Part shown: piece by piece, positions 21,701 through 34,586 of the stretch
How the letters are laid out: the number at the start of each line of letters is the position of its first letter
Position numbering within the stretch: the first letter of the stretch is position 1
From: Atkinsonella hypoxylon
Lineage: Eukaryota > Ascomycota > Sordariomycetes > Hypocreales > Clavicipitaceae
Assembly: GCA_000729835.1 (NCBI GenBank)
Contig: JFHB01000029.1
Span: 181,360 to 245,359, forward strand
Direction: 5' to 3'
Length of the DNA stretch: 64,000 nucleotides
Made by a program: the position numbers and the translations under genes
Notes under the pieces: generated by a model
Databases searched by the model: none
What the model was told of the DNA's origin: nothing
What the model saw: the letters and a program-made list of their open reading frames with translations, nothing else

Positions 21701-23936
21701 AGTCCATTCATTTCTCGATAAATGCGTGTTCGGTCATGTTCACCGGCCAACATAAGCCAGCCCGATCGTGGCGAAGCAAAACAGAGCGACCTGGTTTCCG
21801 TCAAGTGCATTATTCCATAACAGCAAAAACAGTCTGGACATTTTTTTTGGAATGGGCACGGGACGAAACTAATTTTAGCCTTGACACTCATGCGAAGTGT
21901 TCCGCCCGCGCTAGACGACTCCTGACGAGGTGCTAGACATTGCGCCGCTTGGTGCGTCGGTGTCAATAGACCAGGCAGTGAGAGTGAGGTCTTGGATGCG
22001 GACATGGAGTTCCAATGGTGACATTTTCGAGCCTGGACAAAGACGCCCGTGCTCATCTCCTCCGTTGCTTTCAACCTTCATACTGCATGCAGCATCCTCT
22101 TTGCGACTTACGGCTGGCTTTTCTTGTGCGTCTGCGCCACTCACCAATTTTTATCTGTGCGGCAGTTCAATCCTGACCGTCCCGCGCAATTATCTTGTGA
22201 ATCTCAAGGCTACGCTCAAAGGAAATTGCATTCATTCGCCTCTTCCATCAGAGCGTCCAGGTAGGCATTGTTGAATAGTGCAGTTCCGCCCGTATGGTAA
22301 CCCACGCGTCGAATTCCGAACCGCTCCAGGGCCTTCGCGATGAAGCTGCCCTGAGACGCGCCAGACTGATCGTTCTCATTCTGGCACTCTAAGAGCTCTT
22401 GAAATGCCTTGCGATGCGCCAATCCTGATCGACTTGTTCGGACACCGCTAGGCTGCCAAAACTGTGAGCCCATGAAATACAAATGATCAAAGCGGCCGTT
22501 TGCGGTGATTTCAAGCTATAGAGCCAGGTCCCATCGGCTGAGAGCCAAGAAAACTGTTGCCTGACGCGACAGCCAAGACAGTGTGGAGCTCGGAGTATCG
22601 TCGAGGCGCACGCCACTACCACATGCTACGCGCCCCAGTTCTCAGGGGCACCCACCATCTTTCCTTCGTACAGTAGGTATCATCAATATCATCAATATCT
22701 ACAGAGCATTCGTATTACCCAACACGGAAGCCTCTTTTTAATACAGTATGCGACAGAAAAGCCACACTGTGGCAGGTGAGAAGGCTGGTGCGAGCCTTGA
22801 CGTAAGCTTGTTGATTGAAAGGTGTCTCAGAACTCTTTTTCCTGCAAAAAACGTAGTTCATAATGTGATAAATGTGATCAATGAGATCAATCCTGCTCGC
22901 CAGAGGGTCTGTATAGTCATCCTTCCATAGTTTTGGCTTGTCGTACAGACAGACATAGTGACGGGAGACTGTGCCCATTACCTTCTCCATATTAAAGAGG
23001 AACGCGGGGATTCGCAATGGTGTCTGTTCAATAGTAATTAAGAACCTAAATTTGCGGAAAAACCTTGTAAGCCTACTGCAACCAGCCCTTGGGGGGAATC
23101 ATGGAGATCTTCATCAGGACCTTTGCTAGGGAACTTCTTCGGAGCCCACTGTGTACCTTGAACTTCTTGCTGTGTGAGGTGGGAATATTCATCTCTCTAA
23201 CCTCATATCGTAAGACTATTGCTTTGAGTATATGGTGTAAGGGCCGACACGTAAACGAGCTTCCAGAGTAGCGACACTCGACGTCACTCGCTGAACATGT
23301 AAAGCGCAGTACAACCAATACCTGTGTAAACGCTGTACATAAGTTAGTTACCTATACTTTAATTGATATGGCAGGCGGAGTGTTAAAATGTGGACTCAAA
23401 ACATGTTTTTGTGTCGATGCATGAGGAATCATGAGACTGTGGTATCATTTAACACCTAGAAACTAGCCTAGTGGTTATATTCTCTTCGTGTGTCATGCTA
23501 CAGCGGCCCGTCATTTACGATAGAATTGTTCATGTTGCAGCACCTCCCTCAGTGCTGGCTCACTGCCACTGCAAATCAGAACCATAATGAGTAGCGCTTA
23601 CATCAAATCACGCTATTTTGCGATGTGATACGACTGGCGATTAGTTTCGGATGTATTGGCCGGTATGGTGGCAAGTTAGATGATAGTACTAATTTGAAAC
23701 TACGACCAGCCTTCATGAATTTTACAGTACTGTCATTTTGACATTGCTTGAATGACCCGTGAAGACTATGGAACCCGGTCTGGTTACTTGCATTATCCAG
23801 GAAACATGTCACCTTAGATATGTGTAACATCATGGCATAGAGAGCGGGACAGTCTTTCATCATCCATCCAATTGCTTAGCAGCGTCGTGATTATCTTGGC
23901 GTCTGAGAGTCTCTCAGACTGATGTGAGGAGCCAAG
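18705..23936. other. Gene-poor 5.2-kb interval
   Basis: Several overlapping frames of 140-245 codons occur on both strands, but none shows domain motifs or a coherent exon chain. The 3'-terminal part of a minus-strand frame near 22216-22480 (ending LDALMEEANECNFL) has protein-like composition and could be a gene remnant. A short tandem of GATGATAC units lies at 21547-21580, and TACGGAGTA at 20415-20423. I would not annotate a gene here. Confidence 0.4.
21547..21580. repeat. Short tandem repeat, 8-bp unit ATACGATG
   Basis: About four head-to-tail copies of ATACGATG within the gene-poor interval. Confidence 0.8.
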
Positions 23937-24846
23937 CTAGCTGCTGACATACAAGTTCAACGCCATTTGCTTGCGGATGGGCTCCCCCAGTTCAATGGGC
24001 TCCTCTCCTTCATGTCTATGGTCTCGCCAGAATTTCCTGTCAAAGTCGTAAGAATTAACAAGAAGATTGACCTCTACTTTAAATTCATTTTTGGTAGAGC
24101 TGCCTCCCTCATCTTGTTTCTTGACAGTGAACATGGTATCAGAGACAACTAGAAATTGTTAATACTGTTCATTTCGGCTTTGAAAATGGGAGACTATACC
24201 CGGCAGAAACCTTCTGGAATCCGTTTCGTACTTGTAGTAGACGTGAGTGAAGAAGAATTTGTTCTCTTTTTCCACGTCAATGACGCCACTGATGGCGTTG
24301 AGAATTACCTCAAATTCACCCTGAAGATTATTGTCCATGGCAAGAGCCCTCAATCCTTGACGGACCGAGTCGTTGACGCCGTCTTGTGTTGTTTCAAAGA
24401 CTTTCTGTCCAGCCTGCTGCTTTTTGCCTGTAAGCCTGGCATTTACCACTGATTTAGTATCTGGGCTTGAGAAAATTAGCCGGATGGGCGTGAGAAACAC
24501 ACCATGCCTCACTTGTATCCCTGAAAAATCCAACAGCCTTGGATCGATAGTTGTTCCTGATTATACGAGAGGCGGTTGAGTCGTCAGATGGGAGGTCACC
24601 ATTTTCAACATGGCCAATGAGCTGGACCTCTGCCTGTCCAAGCTCCCACGCGTTCCAAGTCTGAAACTCATCTTGTATGGCGTCAAGGTCTAGTTTCTTG
24701 TCATCTGGAAGGAAAGGCACGTAATAAAGAAAAAGAAGATTGGGGGTGCCATAGTCATTAGACACGTCTACTTTTGCAGACTGGAGGTTCGTCTCGGACT
24801 GCAGCTTAAGAGCCACTGGCTGTACTTTAAGTACGGTTAAAGCCAT
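23937..24846 (-). CDS. Uncharacterised protein, paralogue of the 26114-27056 gene
   Basis: Exons 24846-24513, 24460-24200 and 24148-23937 join in frame to 268 residues, using GTGAGG..CCCAG and GTATAG..TTCTAG introns of about 50 nt. I do not recognise the family. The product looks soluble, with no signal peptide: mixed strands and helices, a GDLPSDDS motif just before intron 1, an amphipathic helical segment (EFEVILNAISGVIDVEKE) and beta-rich segments (KFFFTHVYYKYE; FKVEVNLLVNSYDF). The divergently transcribed gene 1.3 kb away shares the LPSDDS motif, the same order of segments and both intron positions. The two are clearly paralogous. Function unknown. Confidence 0.75.
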
Positions 24847-26113
24847 GTCAGATAATTGAGGAAGATGTGAGTTGGTGTTTTATTGTTTTCTATGACATAC
24901 TCATGGGCTATATAGCACAAACTTGCCTAGTGTGATCTCTTAGTACGGGATATACATAACTTATCATTCTTTGGATGCATTGTCGCCACGAAATCCCGCA
25001 TCCGAGTCGATACGACTTATCTTGCCTAAAGCATGAAACGGGAAGCTCGTAAAGATTTTGAGACACCGTGTATCCAAGAATGTGCTGCGACAGGTCGGAA
25101 TCGCATGTATATGGCGGTAAGTGGTTATGGCTGGAAATTCCCTCAGCTGAACCTGCAAGTCATGTCTCACTGCATGTATACATACACGTTGCATTTAAGA
25201 AAGACATTACACCAAGCATTGAGCCTGTCGCATATCCCTTGCCACTCGAATTATGATGGTACCCAACACCTCGAATTGATACGAACGTCAACGCTGTGGG
25301 AAACTCATATTATTTGCAAGTGCAAACCGTATCAAGAATTGCTACATTTTTCTCGACCACTCTGAACGACCGTGCTGATTGTCACTTGTATTGCTTCATG
25401 GTCTCGCTAAAGCTGGCAATCCCGTCACCGATTATGAATACTTCAACATAGTGGACAGAAACACCATCTCAGGCGTAGGACTGCGTACTTCCAGACAAAG
25501 GGCAGGAAATATAGTAGACTCATCGGAAGAGCAGGTTTATGCCACGGCGACCCACCCACCGAAGGCGGCTTTTCAACAAAACCTCAGCTGAGCTGTAGAC
25601 TCTTCATCCCTAGTGTTTCATCACATACAGACACGGCATGAGCTGCTTTCACCCGGCTCAGCCTTTTGTCAAACTGCTCCCCAAGACTCCTTCGCCTTGG
25701 TCGACTTGATGGAGTAAGTGTGGGGTTTCTTAAGACATTGGCTTGCGTTTCGATTGCCGTGCCGCCCCAGGTGCAACCAAACATGAAGTCATGACGTTGC
25801 CCAATGTCCGAGACTTTGCAGGAAAAGTGCATTATTGACGGCTTCAGGTTGTGTTGTCGTCTCTCGCTTGCATGGGACTTTTCCATCTGGGTATGCCGAG
25901 AGAAATGCGGCATGATGTGTTACTAGAGAACATGTACGAGGAGGAGGGAGTCTTGTGCTTGCTGATTCACAGTGATGGATGCCAGAAATTCGGATATAAA
26001 ACGTGTATGCCTCATCATCAGAGGGAGCATCAGTACTAACATCATAATCGGTTTTTGAGTTTAGCTACTATCCATACTACACCATTGACTCGACTTCAGT
26101 AACTCTAGGCACC
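24847..26113. other. Divergent intergenic region between two paralogues
   Basis: Shared promoter space of the paralogue pair. Small frames on both strands are unconvincing. The minus-strand frame ending at 24964 (C-terminus SRIDSDAGFRGDN) resembles a short peptide encoded at 41542-41628 and may be a gene relic. Confidence 0.4.
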
Positions 26114-27056
26114 ATGTCTCCAGCAACTCATTTCGCGGATGTTTTATCACTTCCCATTGATCGGCCTCCCAAAAAGGCTCCTTTCAAGGAAGAAATTCCT
26201 AGTGAAGATGACATGGGGTTTTCAGACCCCGACAACATTCTATATGTCAACATGACAAGCAAGGAGCTGGGTGAGAGATTCAAACCTCGCATCAAGGAGC
26301 TTGAGCAAATGCTCGCTTTAACCCACCAGCTGTGTACAATTCATACTGGAATACAGGTGAAGAAAAGAAAAGAGGAAGGCCAGCTGCCGTCAGACGACAG
26401 CGATGACTCGAAATGGAGACGCGCGCAATATCGAGCCAGGGTTATGGACACTTATTTTAAGGATGGCATTTATCCATGGTGTGTTACTTCTTGGACCAAA
26501 TGAATGCCACTCAAAGCTAAGAATGTCTCAGGATGTATAGCCCTTCTTCCACCAGTGTTAACAAGGAGATTCGCATTGAGAAAAGCAAGTTCCACTGGCA
26601 ACTGCTCTCCACGATGCTGGCTGGGATTATACTTCCTCAACCACTGGCGGCATCACTTGAGGAAATCTTCAAGGGAATTCAAAACACCATCAATGAAACC
26701 AAGTACACAGCTGATCGTCGATCGTTCTGGAGTATCCTCCAAGTATACACGTATGATGAGGTGCGAGACGACATGCGCGCATGTAAGCATTGGTAAATTT
26801 CCACAAAACCTCAAGACTATCTACTAACTGGAACTCAAAAGCACTTCGGAACATCAGTTATACCTTGGACCAAGAAATGTACACGGTCTCCAAATCTAAA
26901 AGCTCCCAGACTACGATTTCGGTCACATTCACCTTTGACCAAACCAACTTTGCGTTCAATGAATATACTTGGAATGCAATGAAAGACGACGTCGAAAAAT
27001 ACATCATTAGTACTGGAATTGGCAACATCACAAATCCACCTAGTGTCCCGGTCTAA
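26114..27056 (+). CDS. Uncharacterised protein, paralogue of the 23937-24846 gene
   Basis: Exons 26114-26478, 26532-26782 and 26842-27056 join in frame to 276 residues; intron 2 has a perfect CTACTAAC branch point. No known domain is recognised. Residues ~1-50 are Pro/acid-rich. A helical part follows (LGERFKPRIKELEQML), then EGQLPSDDSDD just before intron 1, a helical segment (LEEIFKGIQNTINETKY) and beta strands (FWSILQVYTYDE; TTISVTFTFDQTNFAF). Segment order, the LPSDDS motif and both intron positions match the divergent neighbour. There is no signal peptide, so the product is probably cytosolic. The acceptor of intron 2 (CAAAAG) is unusual, but it is the one that keeps the frame. Confidence 0.75.
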
Positions 27057-28035
27057 CTACCACCTTGGAACGGATGCGTGCTTTCCCCACCCTGACAGAC
27101 TTGGAACATGTCTAAACTCCAGCTGGGCGAAGTATGGGTCATGAATAGATCATCTTTCGAACGAGTTGGGGAAAAACGGAAATCAACTTTCGTCAGTCAA
27201 AACTAAATGCAGCTGCTGTGACTTATCACATGGAATTAGTCCATTTCCTCTTTCGTCAAGAGCTTCAGCATCCACTCACTTAGTTAAATCAATTCATACT
27301 TGTCTATTATGTCTCTTGTTAATTTGTAGTGAGGCCTAGTTGTAAGGTCAGTAGATGAGTAACGTGTGCTCCATCCGTACGACACATCAGATACGACCTT
27401 CCATGCCTTAGTCACTAGGTCTGGGTACATAGTAATGATTCAGCGCCATATTAATACTCTGGTATGCCATTCATACGGAGTATGTGACTCCGGATCTGCT
27501 TTACTTAAAGCTTATCTACGGCAAGATGTAGATATAAGTAGACCTCTGCTACAGCTTCCAGCGTAGCAAATTAAAATAATGCTGTTAGAACCGGCAGCCT
27601 CAGAGACAGCTTGAATAAGTGGCCGAGGCGTGGCTGAAGGCATAACCTTGAGATAGTTCCTTGAATATTGCCTGTAGGAGTGAATAGAGTGTTCGAGATC
27701 CATTTAAGTAGATATCCGCTCATTCTTTGTTTGCGTTAGGTGATGGCGCCCGACTCATGTCTAGTTCGTGCTATGCCACGTATCCTGGACCAACCTATGC
27801 TTCTAAACCCAAAGCCGCTGTCACGGAAGTATACCTGAAGATCTGATTCCTGCTTAACCACGTTACTCTCCGAGATTTAGCGAATTTCAGCAGAAAAATA
27901 CTGGTTTAAAATCGTGGGGGAAGCACCCGTTGAACTCAGTCACTTTGCAGGATGGTGCATATAGACTCAGGGGTTCTATATACTATCAATTACTATTCAC
28001 ACGAAGTTTCAATATCCATCGACATATCACCGTCA
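27057..28035. other. Intergenic
   Basis: Lies between the 3' ends of two convergent genes. No gene seen. One TACGGAGTA copy at 27474-27482. Confidence 0.45.
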
Positions 28036-29723
28036 TCAAACCTTGACATCCATTCGCGCAGTAGTAGAGGCAGACTTAGTACCCCCTGCTCGACTCAAGA
28101 TTGCCGATTTGGGCTGGATTCCAGGGAAGAAAGAGGCGGGAATCTGAGGAATGGGTATCGGTTCGGAAACATTGAAACCTGCCGTCAGCTCGTTGGTCAT
28201 GGTTGGATAAGCAAAATCCGGCGTCTTCGTCACTGTCATCGTCGTTTCATATTTGTTGTGCTGAGGGCTGTTTTGTAGACAATAACCCATCCCAAACGCA
28301 TTGGCACATACATGGAGCTCCTGATTTCCGGTCTCCGTCCAAATATTGAAGTCACGTAGGGTAATGTCCACGCATGGAACCTTGGCCGGGCAGAGGACTC
28401 GGATTGGTGCACGTTGCGTTCCGTTCAGGCATGTGCCTTTCCAGTTCACGACGCTAATATCGGAATATGCGACTCCATCTCCGGCCGCAACAGCTTGCCG
28501 GTCCCATGCCGTGTCGACATCAAGGGTATAAGCATTGCTGTGACCGATGAAGTTGTAGAGCATGATGGAGGACACGTTGCCGCTGCCACCGTTGGACTTG
28601 ATCATATACATCTGATTGGAGTGGTGGGTGTAAATGTTCTGGTATTTCATGTCGGAGATGTCTATTGCATGTCGTCAACTTCGTTACGAGGGAAGTTGTT
28701 CTCAAATACGTACCGGTGTCTGCTGCCAGCGAGCCCATTGCACAACCTCCAGACCAGTTGCAGTGAATCGATTCCACCAGGACATGGTCAGCCGGACTCT
28801 AAGTTTCACATCGCCGCCATGTCAGTCCTACCTCATTAAGTTTTTTTTTCATTCCTCGGAATAAGATCGTACCTTGACAGTTACGCATTCGTCCTTGTTG
28901 GATACCTCAACATCGTGGATCCAGATATTGGAGCCCCATACGTCAATGCCATCCAGCCCTCCTCTGTAGCCTCCGTGAACAACCATGTTGTACACCTCGC
29001 CATTCGTGCCGGTATCAAGAGTAAGATGGAACTGTGGTGCTACGTCCCATATTAGCCTAATGGTGAAGAAAGGAACACGGATCGGCGTTGGGGCCTCGCC
29101 TACCATCAACCAAGACAAGGTCATGTATCGAAAAGTTGCTGCACTTGTACAGTCGCAGTATTCGTGGGCCGTAATTCCCATCTGATATTCTCATAGAGTC
29201 AGCATCGCGTCTTGTACTGCGACTGGGCTCTGCAGTTGGTCTTACCCTTATGAAACTCAAATCCAGATCCTTGTATCGCACCCGCTGCTGTAGCACTATA
29301 GATCTCCAAGTTATCCGTATCACGGATAAATATCATGTTTCCAACGTGCGTGCTGCAGAAGTACCTCAATTGGTGCCCCGAAGAAATTCTGGAGGTGACG
29401 TCTTACCCAGTGCGGAAAATGGTCCCTTCGATATTCAAGGAGATGCTATTGCCATTCTTCAATGTGACCCAAGTCTCCAAGCCATATTCACCCTCGGGTA
29501 TATAGACTTCGCCACCTGATTGGCATGCAGCCCAAGCAGCCATGATGGCCGGACCATTGTCAGCTGCCTTGCTGGCAACACCTCCGTACCGTAAAATGTT
29601 ACAGACTTTGATCGCCCGTTTCGACGCTGGCGATGTTGTCGGCCCTGTTCGCCCGGATAGCTGAGCCACAGCGACTTGGAAGATTGTGGTCAACGATAGG
29701 ATTCTCGACAACTGTACCATCAT
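28036..29723 (-). CDS. GH28 rhamnogalacturonan hydrolase
   Basis: Secreted pectin-degrading enzyme cutting the alternating GalA-Rha backbone of rhamnogalacturonan I. Six exons (29723-29407, 29352-29246, 29181-29104, 29039-28873, 28798-28714, 28661-28036) join to 459 residues. The N-terminus is a signal peptide (MMVQLSRILSLTTIFQVAVA). The right-handed beta-helix carries GGLDGIDVWGSNIWIHDVEV and the catalytic acidic pair in SNKDECVTVK. CNWSGGCAMGSLAAD replaces the polygalacturonase GHG motif, which separates RG hydrolases from polygalacturonases. Potential N-glycosylation sites are present. All splice sites are GT..AG and the frame is kept across all five introns. Either of two adjacent ATGs (29723 or 29720) could start it. 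Confidence 0.9.
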
Positions 29724-31871
29724 TGGCTTTCAATTGCAAAAGAGACCTCGTTCGTCCGATTCTATCAAGGCGGCGTTCGATACACGAAGAGACTTGGAGG
29801 ACCGAGTGGGACAGTTGTGAGACACCTTGCCTTTTACGTCAAACTGGCTTCTGTGCCTCATGATCCATAGTCTGGCCATGCGGCGTACTGATATCCTCGG
29901 TCTCATTTTGACTTTAGCCAGAATCTGCGCAGCATCTGCTCAAGCGCAAATGAGGCAAGTCACTTTTGAGGAAACGAATGCTGTCCACTTAGGGTTACAA
30001 ACCAAGGCGACCATCATGATTACCCGATGAACCACGAATATGCAAGCAGCAACATACGAACCACGGTATAGGTGTTGGACGATTTCGGGGTTTCTTAACC
30101 CCAATCAGCCAGAAGAGAAGCATTGAATATCTTCTTTTAGGCTGAAAGCGACTTCACCTTCCTCATCCGCAATTTAAGCCCTGATCGAAAGGTGGGAATC
30201 GTGCGTTCCAGATCGGCAATGGACGGAGACTTTTGTACGGGCCACCGAAATTGGTTATTATTCGAAGCGTTGTCATACTACGTCAAATGTATCAACTCGT
30301 ATACTGAATCATCCGGCAAACATGCGTCATTATACAATTGACCATGACTAGGCCGGGTTTTATCACATTGTTCAACTATTAACGAAGCGTCAATATGAGG
30401 CAAGGAAGCAGGATAGAAAGTGCTTTTCTACGTAGGGATGATGGCCTTTTGATCAGACGGAATTAGCCTGCTGCAGGTAATTCTCGGTCGCTAATGCCTG
30501 GGATTGCAACCTTGACAGCTGGCCATCATGGCTGCTCCATTCACCTCGAAGAATTCATCGCTACATCGTTGAGGCTCGAGCACAATACAATATCCTCTCA
30601 TCGTGAAACCAGCTAAGCGTCGCCGACAATGAGACGTTGATGTGGCTTCGCGCTCAAGACGGTAGTTGAAAAAGCTTCGTTCTATTATGGCACAATCTGG
30701 GTCCAGCGAATAAGTTGGCGCCTGTAACAGTCGGCATATGCCCAAAGTAAGACAACGATGCTCCAAGCTCTACAGAACAGTCAGTCACATGTTGCAAGTC
30801 CATCATGCCACAAGAAGAAGGCAGGTTTGAAAGCGTGATTTAGGAGAGGCTATAGGAACGCCAAGACTCACATTACATCACCGAAAAGTGACAAGCCAAG
30901 TAACATCAAGAAGGAAAAGAACGTCCCAAGTATATTCTACAACATCACTCACGTCATTGTCTCCAACTTTGGTCCAGGTGTTCAAGACCAGAATCAACAC
31001 CCATTCCGCTGAGAGTAACAAACTGCAGAGGCAAAGATGTCGGGCAGAGAGGCCTGCAAGGCTTTATGGGTTCGGAGCCCAGAAATTGGCCAGCTGTCGA
31101 TCACGAGGGCGCTCACAGCCGAGAAGAATGGCCCCCGGTACTTATGAGGTCGGGTGAGAGCATAGAGATAAAGTTCATACTTACGCCCAGTATTCTGGAG
31201 CAATAGCTCCGCAAGCTTCGTTCCACCGATGTGCAATGAAGCCATGAATAACAATAGCTACACATCCGTCGAACATTCGTGCAAACTTCAGCAAGCTGTG
31301 GAGGCGCCGAGCGGCCATCGCACCACGATCAACGGTGTGTCGACGTCGACGTTGCAACGAAGAAAGGGTAGGCTCGGTGTCATCGCTTGTGGGTCGGTAT
31401 ATGGTATCGTTGTATCATTCGCGTTTCCGAGGGAAAAGGGAAATGCGCCCTTTTCTCATCTCGGCTATATTTTTTAGACGGTCAGAGGCATCTTTCTCCG
31501 CCCATTGACATTTCTTTGGTGCTGGGATTGTCTGGAGGTTGGCATCACAATTGGGGACACTTCTCTTATCGCTACAAGACCCACTGTTATCGAGTATCAG
31601 TTGGAACTTGTAATCGGGGCAGAATACTGTTATTGTAATAACACATCCTTTGCGGAGGACACTCTACAGAATCTTAACCGCTAAACAACAAGTAATAGCA
31701 GTGTATTGCCACCTGCTATCGATTGGAGAGAATCTCTGCAATTGACCGGCTTGTCACGTCACGCCTCGGCTTCTACTTGCAGACTCCGCTCGTTCGCATT
31801 TCATAGTACAGAAATAATCATTTATATTTTAATATTTTATTCTATTCCTCATCACCACGGAACTAACGCTG
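29724..31871. other. Intergenic, 2.1 kb, no gene seen
   Basis: Holds the promoter of the rhamnogalacturonan hydrolase on the left. Short frames on both strands (for example 30491-30766) have no recognisable motif. Confidence 0.45.
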
Positions 31872-33807
31872 TTAAAATGAATATTCCTCCACGTGCAAAT
31901 ATATACCCTGTGCACCTGTCCCCTTATGTACCGCTCTCTCATCACTCAAACGACTCACGCAATTGCGAGTCCGAGCCACAATTTCCTTTCCTCCACAAAC
32001 AACAACAGCTGTTTCCCCCCATGCCTGCTCAACAGGGTTGCGAATCAACGTTTCGATGTCGGGCCGGCTCGTATACTCCCGGACCAAATCTCTGGTAGAT
32101 GTGCTGTTCCGCGGCTCATCGGACTCGGAGTTGCTGCTTCGCGCACGAAGTTGGTCTTCCATCTCTGGTTTCTCATGATCCAGCCCAGCAGATTTAAGTG
32201 CAGACTTGGCATCATGAGATTTATTCTTGTCATGACAGCGAGGCTCAACAAACGGCACTTCGGATGTACCGTCTGTGGGACTGCCAGTGATGGCAATATG
32301 CAGCGTTACCTCGATACCTTTCTCTCGAGCTGCCTTTGCCGCCTCTTTTGCTCTTTCTGCATAATAGTCTATTTCCCCGAAGGATTTTGCGAGCAAAGCA
32401 ACCTCTACTCGTCGCAAACACGTCCTTATTCTTGAATTTGCGATGCTTTCCAGGATGGGAATCGTGAAGCTCGCCCCCGTCGACGCTCCAATCAAAATCA
32501 TGGTCTCAAAAGCATTCCAGTTCGTTGTGACGCCAAAAGGTCCTAGCACAAATCCAGTGAGAGTTTTTTGGGGATGTTTGACCGCATAGTTGTAGACACG
32601 TTTCGAAAATCCTTTGTGTGTTCGGAGGATAAGCTGAACGCTGTTACAGCAGCATGATCCAGCTAGTTGATGGGCACAAGCTATGGTATACGGATGCCAT
32701 TCAAAGGCGCCGATTCTTGGAATCCAGAGATATATGTGTTGTCCTGGATGCCATTTGAAATGGGCATCTTTGATAGTCAGGACAGAGACGGAATCGCCGA
32801 CAGCTCGCGCACTTATTTGATGCCCTAATCGCTGCATGCCCTTGCATGTGGAGCGGTCCGCCCTCCAGCGAACATTTTGCCGGCCCATCATTGCCCATCT
32901 TGCGGCCCTGTCAAATGCCAGGAAGAAAACAGACATCCATAGCAAATATTTGGCCTCTTCTGCAATGTGGTAACTCAGCAGTATCAACATGGTGACCGAG
33001 GAGAGTATATGTTGGACCAGCCAGACCTCATATATCATCCTTCGCACAGGAACAAGCCCGACCACGACGTTAAACAGCAGAACCGCCCAAGCTCCCAGCC
33101 CATACTTCACTAACGGCATGAGCTGGAGTTCACGTTCGACAAAGTTTGCTCGCACCCATTCCGTCCAAAAGTGCCACCCATGGACGGTCGCGGTGATAAA
33201 CATAGTTCGCGCGACCCATCTGTGCAGCCAATTCAGTCTTTCGTGACTGCTTCCAATCAAATATCCAATGATATTGAACTTCATGGCCAACAGAAATATG
33301 AAAGGCAGTTGCATGATGCTCACCCATGCATTTCGGTAACCAATTCGTTCCCAGAATAAGACGTCGTCTTCCACAGCGTTCCAGATCATGAAGTAGATGA
33401 TCACTGCCCAGTAACATAGCAAGACTATTACTCTTCCCAATGGCAGTGGAGTGGCCCAGCGAAAGCCGGTTTTGGAAACGTATAATTGCGGATGACTTAC
33501 TTCGCGAACGACGGCCGTTGCAGTAGCCCATGCTTGACCTATGCGTCCATTCGGTCTGGTTGCTTGTTCGATGCAGTTTTCTTTGCATGCTTTTAGTCTG
33601 TACCAAGGTTAGGAGAGTCCTGAGTGGTGCGCCAATCGAATTTTGATCAAGCCATTGACCATCATACCTTTGTTTTCCATTGTAAAGATTAACACCTCGT
33701 ATTGCCGTCAAAAGACCGATGGCACCAGCTAGAATGTACCAATAATCACGGGCAAAGGCATAGTTGTATTGCATGCGCAAGCCCGGATCCTGGTGCATAT
33801 GATCCAT
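31872..33807 (-). CDS. Ferric/cupric reductase, FRE family
   Basis: Plasma-membrane metalloreductase passing electrons from NADPH via FAD and two hemes to extracellular Fe3+ or Cu2+. Exons 33807-33668 and 33597-31872 join to 621 residues; the intron has a TCCTAAC branch point. About seven membrane helices are seen, with candidate heme histidines in LHRWVART, TVHGWHFW, VQHILSS and LSYHIAEE. The FAD motif is HPYTIA within WHPGQHIYLWIPR. The NAD-binding region includes MILIGASTGASF and the C-terminal AVVVCGGKE. A polar insertion (HDKNKSHDAKS...) precedes the last segment. The longer frame to 33936 begins with GTG, so the first ATG (33807, MDHMHQDPG) is chosen. It is divergent from a Bim1/X325 copper protein gene, which suggests copper uptake. 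Confidence 0.9.
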
Positions 33808-34074
33808 GTTGAAAGAGGGCGTGCCCGCGCAGTCGATGAACAGCCGGGTGTGATGCTTGTCGTGATATATTTGCTCGAGAAATGCTGAGGTCGAAAGGTC
33901 GCTTGTCGTCAAGGACGAATAAATGCTGCTGTCCACATGTCACTAGGGCAAGCTCCCTGGAACGACATCAAACATTATGGATGAAACCTGGTTAGCTTCC
34001 GTGATTCTATGCGCCGCAAGACAGAACTAGGGATGAAAGGATCGGTCCAGCCGCCATGTGCAGTCGAAACTCGC

Positions 34075-34090
34075 TCAACGTCTTGAGCAG
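34075..34090. promoter_or_regulatory. 16-bp dyad GCTCAA-CGTC-TTGAGC
   Basis: A perfect inverted repeat of two GCTCAA half-sites, about 270 bp upstream of the reductase ATG. Confidence 0.45.
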
Positions 34091-34578
34091 AATATGTGTG
34101 ACAGTTTGCGTGAAGGACAGAGCGCGGAGCAGTCTCACAGAAGATGTCCGGGGTACCGCACAAGACTAGGTAGGGTACGGAATAATACCTGAAGATTTCA
34201 ACAAGGAAGCGGGCGAGTCATACCTGTCTGAGACAATCGACTTCCTATTATCTCATTACAGAGTGTTTTGCTTCACCGCCTATCCACCATATTTCAGACT
34301 GGTGATTATTGAAGCAGGATCCCGGCATCCCCGCTGAGCAAGACATGGCAAGACCGCCGACAAGAGCGCCATTTTGCCCTTGGTTCTCGCGGACATTTGC
34401 TACGCATGACGTTGCAACCACGAGGTTTGGCTTATTTCCGACTAGCTGCAAACAAACTTGCTCAAACACTCTCACCTGGCACCAGCCCCACATTTTAGGC
34501 ACCCGCCCAGCCATGGGCAGCGTCTAATAGAGATTAGCTTTGAAGCAATTCCAAGCATATTCCATAAAAATAATTGGT

Positions 34579-34586
34579 TGAGCACA
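34579..34586 (-). promoter_or_regulatory. Mac1-type copper element TGTGCTCA
   Basis: TGAGCACA on the plus strand, i.e. TGTGCTCA on the minus. From memory this is the motif proposed for Aspergillus Mac1 in copper-transporter promoters. It lies 349 bp upstream of the Bim1-like ATG. Confidence 0.5.

Noticed and set aside
20684..22074. Frames of 186-245 codons on both strands
   Set aside because: Cys/Arg/Ser-rich composition typical of non-coding GC-rich frames; no domain or intron logic.
33808..33936. Longer N-terminus for the metalloreductase
   Set aside because: The frame is open to 33936 but begins with GTG. The first ATG at 33807 gives the family-like start.
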